From the NCBI GenBank assembly GCA_014361245.1, contig JACIWB010000007.1:1-42648 (forward strand): DNA of 42,648 nt, written 5' to 3'. Shown piece by piece: positions 16,620-28,100 of the stretch. The position numbers and the translations under genes were made by a program. Below the pieces are notes generated by a model. It saw nothing but the letters and a program-made list of their open reading frames with translations, did not search any database and had not been told where the DNA came from. The first letter of the stretch is position 1. Each line of letters begins with the position of its first letter. The stretch comes from Thermoplasmatales archaeon. GTDB lineage: Archaea > Thermoplasmatota > E2 > UBA202 > JdFR-43.

Positions 16620-18497
16620 ATGAAAAAATTATTAGTGCTTGTTGCTTTCCTTTTGTTTGTAAATTCAATAAACGCAATTCCCGTGAATGAATGGGAAAGA
16701 AATGTTGTCTATAGAAATATAACTCTTTTTGCTCCTGCAGTTGCGGAAATAAATGGAGAAAGCGTTGGAGTGCTTACTGAAATAAATGTTACGATGATGA
16801 ATGGCTCAGGGAATGTATTTGTAACAACAAAACCAATGACACAGCTTGATATGCAGGGCTCCGCAAAACTTGCTGTATTTGTTGCCTGCTCACTTGCTGG
16901 AAAAGATGCAAAAGATTATGACTTCATATTCAGGGTTGTTTCCTCCTCGCCCATCGTCGGCGGCCCATCCGCGGGCGCAGTGATGACAGTTGCTGCGGTT
17001 TGCTTGCTTGAGAATTTGAGTGTTAGCAATGATGTTATAATGACAGGAATGATAAATCCAGACGCAAGCATTGGCCCAGTTGGAGGAATTCTTGAAAAAG
17101 GAGAGGCTGCTGGCAGTGCGGGCTTTAAATATTTTTTAATTCCAAAAGGGCAGAGCATACAATATAAGACGGTTGAGGAAAAAATTGGCTTTTTAACAAT
17201 ATATAGGAGCGTGCCAGTTAATGTATCTGAAGAGCTTTATAAAAAATACGGGATGAATGTTATAGAAGTAGAGGATATAAATGAAGCACTTGCTTATTTC
17301 ACTGGTTTCATGTTTGAAGAGAAGAAATCCGATGTGCCAATAATATCTTCGGATTTTTATAGAGAAATAATGAAGCCAATGGAGGAAAAGGTTATAGAGG
17401 AAGCGGAAGAGATGTATGAAAAAGCTGAAGAAAATTTAAGCAAAACATCTTTACCATTAGGATGGCCATGGTATAATCCTCGTAGCATAGTTTCAAATTC
17501 TCTGGAAAATGCAAGAAAAAATCTTGATGAAGCAAGAAATGCATTATATAATGAATTTTATTATTATGGGATAAGCAAGGCATTTCAATCAAAAATAAAC
17601 TCACTTTTTGTAATATATGCCTGCAATTTTTACAATGGTAAAGGAATTGAAGAAATAAGGAAGGAAGTAGAAGAAATTGTTAATAAGAGCATTTCAGATA
17701 TGAAAAATGCGGAAATAAAAGGGCTTGAAAGTTTGCAATGCATTGGCTCAGCCCAGAAAAGAATTCTTGAAGCAGAAGAATATTTAAATAAAAGCGGAGA
17801 TGATCTGTCTGTGCTATATAACCTTGCATATGCAAAGGAGAGATGTTTAACTGCTTACTGGTGGATGAATTTGAGCAATTATTTCAATGAGAGTTATAAT
17901 ATAAATGAAACATGGATAAAGGAAATTGCAGAAGAATATTATGAATATGCCCAGGATATTTTTTCATATGCAAATATTTTGAGCCAAGAGACGGGTTATT
18001 CAAGCAATTTTATAAGTAAGGCAAATGAAGCTCTTTCAAGAGCTAATGAGCAAAAAGAAGAATTTCCCTCAGCAAGCTTATTTAATTCTCTTGAATCAAT
18101 AGCAAATTCAAATCTTGCAATAGAAATGATTGGTGTAAATGATTTGAGTGATAAGTTGAATAGAACAAGAGAAATGGCAAGTTATGCAATTCAGAAAGCA
18201 AGAGATGCCGGAATAGAGCCAATATTAGCAGTAAATTATAATGAATTTGCAAGAAGCATTGAAAGTGATGCATTAAATTCACTGGTTTATTATAAATATG
18301 CTTACATAATAGCAAATACTCTTTGCCTTTCAAAAGGATACAATGCTATAGGAATTGAAAAAGTAAATATAAATGCACCACTTCCCGAAGAAAATAAAGA
18401 AACTAAAGATAAAAATCAGTTATTTGCTGTGGCATTTATTTCTTTAATCGGTGGAATTTTAGTTGGTATTCTTTTCGCGACAAGGAAATATGAATAA
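16620..18497 (+). CDS. Secreted, membrane-anchored Lon-like (S16-fold) serine protease, COG1750 type
   Basis: A 625-residue protein with a signal peptide (MKKLLVLVAFLLFVNSINA). The Lon-type proteolytic domain (about 30-210) has the catalytic Ser117 in GGPSAGAVM and Lys160 in GPVGGILEKGEAAG, 43 residues apart as in Lon. There is no AAA+ ATPase domain. A long helical region rich in acidic residues and NxS/T sequons follows, then one membrane helix near the C-terminus (LFAVAFISLIGGILVGILF) and a short RKYE tail. The protease would face the outside. Recalled as the archaeal COG1750 predicted protease; targets are unknown. Confidence 0.87.
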   Translation: MKKLLVLVAFLLFVNSINAIPVNEWERNVVYRNITLFAPAVAEINGESVGVLTEINVTMMNGSGNVFVTTKPMTQLDMQGSAKLAVFVACSLAGKDAKDYDFIFRVVSSSPIVGGPSAGAVMTVAAVCLLENLSVSNDVIMTGMINPDASIGPVGGILEKGEAAGSAGFKYFLIPKGQSIQYKTVEEKIGFLTIYRSVPVNVSEELYKKYGMNVIEVEDINEALAYFTGFMFEEKKSDVPIISSDFYREIMKPMEEKVIEEAEEMYEKAEENLSKTSLPLGWPWYNPRSIVSNSLENARKNLDEARNALYNEFYYYGISKAFQSKINSLFVIYACNFYNGKGIEEIRKEVEEIVNKSISDMKNAEIKGLESLQCIGSAQKRILEAEEYLNKSGDDLSVLYNLAYAKERCLTAYWWMNLSNYFNESYNINETWIKEIAEEYYEYAQDIFSYANILSQETGYSSNFISKANEALSRANEQKEEFPSASLFNSLESIANSNLAIEMIGVNDLSDKLNRTREMASYAIQKARDAGIEPILAVNYNEFARSIESDALNSLVYYKYAYIIANTLCLSKGYNAIGIEKVNINAPLPEENKETKDKNQLFAVAFISLIGGILVGILFATRKYE

Positions 18498-18517
18498 AAA
18501 TTGCTAAGAAAGAAAAA

Positions 18518-18526
18518 TTTTATATT
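18518..18526 (+). promoter_or_regulatory. TATA box for the HTH-ACT regulator gene
   Basis: TTTTATATT is centred about 25 nt before the ATG at 18548. No ribosome-binding site is visible, so leaderless. Confidence 0.5.
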
Positions 18527-18547
18527 CAAAGAAGCGTATCTCCTTTC

Positions 18548-19060
18548 ATGTGGGATATAGTCGGGCCATACTTTGAAAAATATCCTGCAAGAGCAAGAGT
18601 TGCAAATCTTCTAATTTCGTATGGGTTAAGCGTGGATAAGAACGGTAACATTTATTGTGGAAAAGTAAAAATTTCTAATTCAGCGATTGCAAGAGCACTA
18701 AAATTAGATAAAAGAACAGTAGACGGAACGATAAAAATGATAATTAAAGAGCCGTTTTTAAGAAAAATATTTTCAAATTTACAACCTATTTGCAATTTAA
18801 AATTTGCGGCATCAGTCATTAGAGAGTGGGATGTAGTGGAAATTTCCGTTGAAGATACTCATAAGCCAGGGCTTCTGGCGCCGATTGCGGCGCTGATCGC
18901 GAAAGAAGGAGTGAGCATAAGGCAGGTGGTTATAGGATACAGAGAGGATAGTTGGGAGGAAATAGTTTATTTGATTACTGAAAACCCAATCCCAGAAAAA
19001 ACATTTAGAAAAATTAAGGATATAGAGGGGGTTAAAGAAGTAAGGCATCTCATTTTTTAA
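18548..19060 (+). CDS. HTH plus ACT-domain predicted regulator (COG2061-like)
   Basis: A 170-residue protein. Residues 1-85 hold a winged-helix-like part (ISNSAIARALKLDKRTVDGT), and 90-170 an ACT domain (VVEISVEDTHKPGLLAPIAA, GVSIRQVVIGYRE, and a final VKEVRHLIF). ACT domains bind amino acids. The family has been predicted to regulate homoserine dehydrogenase or related amino-acid steps; that function is unproven. It has its own promoter and no obvious target gene beside it. Confidence 0.82.
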   Translation: MWDIVGPYFEKYPARARVANLLISYGLSVDKNGNIYCGKVKISNSAIARALKLDKRTVDGTIKMIIKEPFLRKIFSNLQPICNLKFAASVIREWDVVEISVEDTHKPGLLAPIAALIAKEGVSIRQVVIGYREDSWEEIVYLITENPIPEKTFRKIKDIEGVKEVRHLIF

Positions 19061-19190
19061 TCTTTAATGTATAAATATAGCACATTAATGCAGTATGGAA
19101 TACATCAATATCAAAAAATTTGTTTTTTCATATTAATTCCATCAAAAAACTTTTTATAAAGAAAATTTTATAGTTTTGGAGGCAGATAAA

Positions 19191-22100
19191 ATGAAAGGAA
19201 AAATCGTATTAAGCATTGGGGTTGTGCTGGCAATGTTAGTGAGTTCTATAGCACCTATAGCAAGCTCTTTTGAGCTAGGAGAAACTATTACAAAAGAGCC
19301 AAGAGAAGTAAGAATGAAATTTGATTTCCTTATGCCAAAATTGAACAATGTGATGCTTTCTGGAAAAACTTATTCAGTTGTTGATATGGGATTGCCTACT
19401 ATAGGAAATGCTGGGGAGCCAGAAATACCAGTAAAGCCAGTAAATGTATTACTTCCATATGGAGCTGAACTAAAGGAAATAAAAGTTATTGCGGATGAGC
19501 CAATTTTGATTGGAAAAGCCAAAATTACTCCAAAGCCATCATTAATTCCCATTGGAGAAAATGACTTTGTTTTAGTTGCAGAAGAGAATGAAGAAATATA
19601 CAATTCAGACGAAATTTATCCTGGCTATCTATACAAGGAAGTAACAACTCAATATTTCAGGGGCTTTCCAGTAGTTACAATAAATTTATATCCAGTTCAG
19701 TGGAATCCATTGACTGAGGAGTTATATCTCTATCCAAACATGGAACTTGTTGTTGAATTGAAAGATGGGCAAGTAAATGAGCTATTCAGAGGAACAGAAG
19801 TTGATAGGCAGGAAGTTACAAAAATGGTTGATAATCCAAGAGAAGTTTTAACATATCCATTGCTTCCAAGCCATTCATGTGAATATGTTATTATAACAAA
19901 TGAAGCGTTGAAAAATGCACCAGGCCCATATAATTTCCAGGCATTGGCAAATTCAAAAATTGCAAAAGGAATGAATGCAACAATTGTAACTGTTGAATGG
20001 ATATATTCAAACTTTGGTGGAGTAGATAATCCAGAAAAAATAAGGAATTTCATAAGATGGGCGTATCAGGAATGGCATACTCAATATGTATTGCTTGGAG
20101 GGGATGCAGATGCTGGAAATGAAATTGTTCCAGTAAGGAGGCTTTGGAATGAAACATATTTTGGAAATTACAAAGCACACATACCATCTGATTTATACTA
20201 TGCATGCTTAGATGGAAGTTATAATAGTGATGGCGACAGCTACTGGGGCGAGCCAACTGATGGAGAAGGAGGAAAAGATGTTGATTTAATTGCAGAAGTA
20301 TATGTTGGCAGGGCACCAGTTGATAATGCAGCAGAGCTTGCAAACTTTGTAAGAAAAACACTTGAATATGATAGCTCGCAGGATCCTTATCTAAATAAAG
20401 TTTTGCTTTGTTCGGAATATGTTGGATTTGGAGGAATTGCAAATTATGGCTCAGTTTTTAAGGAAGAAATGAGAAATGGCTCAAATGCAAATGGCTACTA
20501 TACAGTTGGTATTCCCGGAGATGAATACACTATTTTAGCATTGCATGACAATGAAACCTTTACTTGGAGTGTTGAACAATTAAAAGAGATAATAAACAGT
20601 GGCATCCATATAATAAACCATTTGGGACATGGAACAATCTCTACTCTAATGAAAATGGTTTCAAGCGATATAGCATCTTTGGAAAATGAAGGAAAATATT
20701 TCTTCCTATATACGCAAGCATGTCTTTCTGGAAACTTTACTTATAATGACAGCATAGCGGAAAAACTCGTTAAAAGTGAGAATGGAGCATTTGCAGTTAT
20801 AACAAATGCTGATTATGGTTTTGGAAGAAGATGGACAACCGATGCCCCAAGCCAGGCATATGATAGAGAATTCTTTGATGCGGTATATGGAGAAAATATA
20901 AGGGAGATAGGAAAAGCAAATCAGGATTCAAAAGAAGATAATTTATATCGCTTGCAGGAAGACGGGATGAGATGGTGCTATTATGGATTAAATCTGCTTG
21001 GTGACCCTGAAATCGCAATAAAGGCGGGAGCAGTATATAATCATGATGTAGGCGTAAAATCAATAAATGAGCCAAAGGGAAAAATATCAACAGGAACGCA
21101 TGCTATAAATGCAACAATTGAAAATTCAGGATTGAGCAATGAAGTTAGAGTCGATGTATTTTGTTCCATATACAAGCTCGACAAGGTCATCCACTTCTTT
21201 GATGATATGGAAAGCGGCTCAGCCAACTGGACGGTAATAGACAAAGATGGCGACGGCCATACCTGGACAATTTCTACAGCAAGATATAAGAGTCCAACCC
21301 ACAGCTTTAGATGCACGGATTATACTACATACCTCCCGAATTCAATAGATGAACTTGTTTCCAAGGCAATTGACCTTAGCTCAGTTGATAATGCGATTTT
21401 GGAATTCTGGTATTGGGCGAAGAATGACTGGCTCACATATGCACACATGCCCTATGGTGACTATCTTACAGTTTATTTGAGCAGTGATGATGGTGTAACA
21501 TGGGTGGAAGCAAAAACTTACATTACTTATACCTCCGAAAATTGGTGGTTAATGAGTATCCCGATAGAAAAATATGTTAATTTGACAAGCCATGTAAGAA
21601 TTAAATTCACATTTGTATCGGATGCCCTCACTCATTATGAAGGAACGTATATTGACGATGTTGTTGTATATTCATGGGTACCTACAATAATGTATGAGGA
21701 TGATACAAGAATATTAATAGACCCAGGGGAAAGAGAATTTGTTGAATTTGCTTATAACTTCTCATTTGAGGGCTTTTATGCAATAAATGTAACAGCATTC
21801 ATTCCAGATGATGAATATCCAAGAAATAACTGGAAGAACATAACAATTGAAGTAAGAAATATAAAAGACGCTGGAGTAATTTCAATAAATTCTCCAGATA
21901 CAAATATTCCTCCTGGAAGTTATACAGTGAATGCAACAGTAACAAACCTTGGAACAATTGATTTAACTAACCTGCCAGTTAATTGCACAGTTTATTACAT
22001 AAATCAATCAACAATATTGGATGAGGACTTTGAATTTTTAACACCTCCAAACTTCAGAACAGGTTGGCTTGTAGAAGATACTAACGGAGATGGAACAAAA

Positions 22101-25100
22101 TGGGTTACATCAACATCCTATCCATATGATGGTTTCAATTGTGCTTTCTATCAATCTCATGCATCAAATACAGCAAGTGATTGGGTATTTACACCCGCCT
22201 TAAACCTTAAAGGAGGAGCAAGTTATACTCTCTCATTCTGGTATAGAGCATACTCAGCATCTTATCCAGCAAGTATGCGAGTTATGATTGGCTCCTCTCA
22301 AAGTTCATCTGGAATGACAACATTGCTGTGGAATAATTCTTCAATAAAAACAACTACTTACACCCAGGCAACAATTTCATTCAGTGTAGAATCGACAGGA
22401 ACATATTATATCGGCTTCCATAGCTACGGGGGAAGCAACGCTAATAGAAGAGTACATGTCGATAAAATATTATTGAATGAAGTTGCTTATGAAATCATCT
22501 ACTCAAACGAGATAAATATAGCAAGTTTGCCAGTGAGGAAGTCAGTGAATGTCGAATTCTCATCGGTTGGTTTTTCAAGAGAAGGAGATTATATAATAAA
22601 TGTAACAACAAAACTTGCTGATGATGAAGATACAACAAATGATTTAAAAAGCAAAACATTGAAAGTTATAAGCATTCAGGATGCAGGAATTAAACAGATT
22701 AACTATCCAACAGAACTGATAACAACAGGAAATGCAAATGTAAATCTAACATTAAAGAACTATGGAAATGTTCCATTAAATAATGTTGGGGTAAATTGCT
22801 TAGTTTATAGTGTAGGCACAACACTTGTAAAAGAAGGATTTAATTCAAGAAGCAGCTCCACTGCTTCGCCTGGCTGGACATTCAGCGGTGTTGGAAGGGG
22901 TACATCAACAGCTGCTCCTAGCCCGCCATATTATCTGTTGGCTACTCCTACTGGAGTAAAATATGTAATTAATAACTCAGTTCCATTTGGAAGCGGAAAC
23001 TATGCGATGGAGCTATGGATTGCAAAAGACCAGGCAGCAATATCTGAGAGGGTGGAGTTCGTGAATATAAGCTATGGAAATTCATCAACTGGGCCATGGA
23101 ATACGCTGTTTAGCATCAATTACACTTTATTAAATGCAATGGAAGTTGAAAAGTGGTACAGGGTAGTGGTTGATTTATCACCCTGTGCTAACGGAAATAG
23201 ATGGATAAATATAAGTGCAACTCTTACAAAAACAAGAATCAGAATTGATGATGTATGGATATACAGCACAAATTTAGTTAGCTACGGCACCACTACAGTA
23301 AATCTTGATGTTGATGAGGAAAAATATGTTGAAATTGCTCCTTGCAATTTTGGAGAAGGAATTTACGATATAATTGCTACAGTGTCAGCAGATGCGGATA
23401 TTTCAAATAATTTCTTATTCTTCAAAGCAAGAGCACACAACCTGAGCGATTTAGGTGTATTGTCCATAAATTCTCCGCCCGCAATAATTCCAACTGGATG
23501 GCAAGCGGGAAATGTAACAGTCAAAAACTTTGGAAACATTCAAAAAACAAACATACCAGTAAATCTATCAATTTATATACCAGAGACAACAATAATAAAT
23601 GAAACCTTTGAAGGTTTGACACCTCCCAACTTCAGCCCGGGATGGGCAATTGAAGACGGCGGAGATGTTGGCGGAGGCAGTGGCAATAGCGTTTATCTAA
23701 AATGGGCTTCCTATAATAACTCGCTTTATGCTCATTCCTCACCAACGATGGCGTATTTCTATTTTGGAACCTCACCAAATAAAGATGCAAATGATTGGCT
23801 ATTCACAAATGCTACATATCTTGAAGCAGGAAAGGCATACTGGTTAAAATTCTGGTATAGGGTAAGTCAACCATATATGCCAGCAAAACTCGATGTATGG
23901 GTTGGCTCCTCTCAAAGCTCATCTGGAATGACAAAGAAAATATGGGATAATTCATATATTAATAACACTGTGCATAATGAAGAGAGCATTATATTCACCG
24001 TCCCAGCGGATGGCGCATACTACATCGGATTCCATGTGTATAGCTATGTGCAGCGTGCTGCAGCAATATATGTAGATGATATACAGCTTATATCCTTGAT
24101 ACCTGTGTATAGTGAAGAAAAGACAATAACATCTCTTGCTCCGGACGAAGAAACTTATCTGAATTTTGGACCAATTTATGCATATCCAGAAGGAGAATTC
24201 ATATTGAATGTCAAAACAACTCTTGAAGATGAAAATGTAACTAATGACGGAAAACACATGGTTGTTAAAGTTTGGAATATAGACGATGCTGGAACAAAAT
24301 CAATAAATTATCCACCATCAGGGCTGTTATTGCTACCACCTGACCAATCAATTAGAGTTAATGCAACAATTACAAACTATGGAAATGTTCCACAGCCAAA
24401 TATTCCAGTAAATTGCTCGATATCCAAACTCACATACTCCCCGATTCTTGAGGAGGACTTCGAAAGCGGTTTGCCATCTGGCTGGATAATTGAAAATGGA
24501 GGAGCCACAGCATATTATCCAGGCACAAACATACCCGCAACATGGACAGACCAAAACCCAGGACACAGAGTTCCGGAAGGCGGTTGCAGGGGCAGATTTA
24601 TGATTGTAGATAATGACTATGCTGGATGGATAATTATGGAGGAAGGGCTTGTTACAAAGGATATAAGTTGTGCTGGCCAGAGTAAGGTTATACTTGAATT
24701 TGACCATGCTTGGCTGGGAGGACTGGCTACTGAGAGAGGATTAGTGCAGGTATGCTGGTATGATAGCCATGAGATGGAGTGGGTAAACACTACTATCGCA
24801 ACTTTCACAGGCCATGATATAGATATAGGTCATAAAACATATGATATCACTTCGCTTGCAGCTGGTAAGACAATAAGAATAAAATGGTATTATAACAGCT
24901 ACAGAGATTATGGTTTCTGGTGGATGGTGGATAATGTAAGAATTGGTGGTGAGCCAGCATATGATCTAAAATTCTGGGACGAAAAAACAGTTAATGATTT
25001 GGACCCAGGAGAAGAGGCATTTGTTGAATTTGAACCATGGAACTGGTTCAGCAGTGGAGCGGGATGGTATGCAATAAATGTGACAACAATGCTTGATGGA

Positions 25101-28100
25101 GATGAATTTCCATCTAATGACACAAAAACAACAATAGTATTCCTACAGGGTGCTTATGATGTAGAGGTAAGGGCAATTGAAAGCCCATTGCCAGGAATAT
25201 ATACAACAGGAACATCCTTTGCCGTGAATGCTACAGTAAAGAATGTTGGAGCAGAAAATCTGACAGATATTAATGTAATTTGCACAATAAGAAATTCAGC
25301 TGGCGATATTGTATTTACAGAAGAAAAAATAGTTTCAACATTAGCTTCTGGACAGCAAACAATTGTTGGATTTTCATCCTGGACAGCAAATATCGAGGAC
25401 ACATACACTATAAATGTTACCGCATCAATATATGGAGATGCAAACCTTGATAACAACTATAAGGAAATATCAATTGTAGTAAATAATATTCCAGATGCAG
25501 CAGTTGTTTCAATAAATTATCCAACAGGAACACAATTTACTGGAAGCTATGCAGTTAATGCAACAGTTGCAAACTTTGGAAATGTTCCAATTGGTTCATT
25601 TAATGTAAATTGCACAATAAGAAATTCAGCTGGCGATATTGTATTTACAGATGAAGAAACAGTAAGTGGCCTAGCTGTTGGACAGAAGGCATATGTAATA
25701 TTTGCTCCATGGACAGTAAGCATTGAAGACACATATAAGATAAATGTGACAACAATGCTTGTTGGAGATGAAGATAACAGTAACGATTATCAGGAAATAA
25801 CAATTATAATAAACGATATAGATGATGTAGGGATGACATCAATTAATTATCCACCACCAATAGTTCCTGTTGGAGAGCATATAATAAATGCAACAGTAAA
25901 GAACTTTGGAAATATTCCGAAGGAAAACATCCCAGTAAATTGCTCCGTTTATCTTGTTTCCAGCCCAGTAACCATCTTACAGGAAGGATTTGAAGCCAAC
26001 CTAGAACCGCCCGCCGGCTGGAACGAGGTGGATGTGGTATACACTGGTGGAGATTGGAGCACAAGCGGAGCAACCACAGCATGCAGCCCATATTACGGAT
26101 ATTACATGGCAAGATTTAATTCTGGAAGCAGCGCCGCTCCAGGATCAGCGACGAGATTGTATCCCGACAGAATTGATTTCACGAGTTATTCAAATGTTAT
26201 TCTAGCTTTCTGGATGTACCATGACACAAATAATCCTGCCAAGAAAGACAGAATAGTTATCCAATATTCACTTGATAATACAACATGGAATAACATAACC
26301 TCAATTTATAGATACGATGGTTCAAGTGGTTGGAAGCTTCATACCATAGATTTATCTCCTTATGTAGCGGGTAAAAATGCATGGGTAGCATTTATGGGAG
26401 TAGCACAGCAGGGAGGACATATCTACATAGATGAGGTATCCATTATTAGCGGAACACTCATTCCTGTTTTCAGTGAAGAAAAAATAGTATCATATTTAGA
26501 TGCTGATGAAGAAAGCTACTTGACATTTACTCCAATAGATGCTTCTGTTGAAGGAATAACATTCCTGCTTAGTGTTAAAACCAAACTTGCTGGAGATGAA
26601 AATACAGGAAATGATGAAATACTCATGCTAGGAAAAGTATGGAACTTTGAGGATGTAGGTGTGGTGTCAATAAATTATCCAGCACAATTGATTGGGCCAG
26701 GATTGCATTCAGTAAATGCAACAGTTGCAAACTATGGAAATGTCCCAGTAGCAAATATTAAAGTTAATTGCTCAATAACACAAATATACGGTGATATCAA
26801 AATAATGGAAGGATTTGAAACGAGCTGGCCACCAGCAGGATGGAAGAGTGTTATAGTCAGTGGATCTGCTCCGTGGTCAAGATCTGGCATTTCTCACACT
26901 GGAAGCTATGCAGCATATTCACCATATCAGGCAGGTGAAAGATATCTTGCAACAGATGTAATTTCTCTTGGAAGTGGAGACTATACGCTTGAATTTTGGT
27001 TATACAGGACTCTTAACTCAATTACCGGAGAATATTTAAATATAAGCGTTGGACCGAGCCAAAATGGACCATGGACAACAGTGTTGAGCTTGGATTATAA
27101 TGCAATAAATAACATAAGTGGATATAAGAAATTCACAGTAAACTTGTCATCATACGCTAATCAGGATATATCGATAAGATTCAACCATCTAACGAAAGGA
27201 GGAGCATCAATATGGCTGGACGATATAGTTGTGTATCGTGAGGGAGCTGGATTAGTTTTCGAAAATGAAAAAGAAATAACATATATGCAAGTGGGAGAAC
27301 AGAAACATGTATTGTTTGATGCATTTAACTTCGAAGCAGGTCAATACTTGGTAAAAGTAAAAACAATATTAAGCGAGGATGAAAACATTTACAACGATGC
27401 GAAGGAAAAAGAATTTTTAGTTTTCACAATTATAGATGCTGGAGTTGTTGCAATAAATTATCCAACAGCTGGCGTATATATGCCAGGAAACTATTCTGTT
27501 GTAGCAACAGTAAAGAACTATGGAACAGTAACAGAGACATTTGATGTGAAATGCGATGTATATAAAGTCAGAAATGTAACCGCTTTATATGAAGATGTTG
27601 AAGGCGGATGGGATGGATGGGCTGTTTATGAACCGAGTGGAATAAATCTATGGCACATAAGCACAAGAAGATATGTAAGTGGAAGTCATTCATTTTATTG
27701 CGGGGACGAGCTAACAGGAAGCTACTATCCAAACATAGCTAACTTTTTAATATCCCCGGGAATAAATGTAGCTGGTGCAGTAAAAGTTACCCTAAGTTTG
27801 AAAGCATGGATTGATGTAGAAGATAGGTATGACTATTTCTATATCACGGTGAGCCCAGATGGTACCAATTTCTACATTGTCCAGGTAATTTCAACTTCTT
27901 CACGCGAATGGAGGAGTTTATCCTATGACATCACTAACTATGCATCAAGTGGAACAATATGGCTTGGCTTTATCCTCCAGAGCGATTCAGCTGTGCAATA
28001 TGAGGGAGTATATCTTGACGATATTGTAGTAACAAAACAGTTAAGGGATAAGGTCTATACAGAAACAGTTACAGTGTATAATTTGCTTAGCGGGGCTGAA

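Noticed and set aside
23952-25732. Minus-strand open frames inside the giant gene
   Set aside because: They mirror the repeat coding sequence and show no family motifs or ribosome-binding sites.
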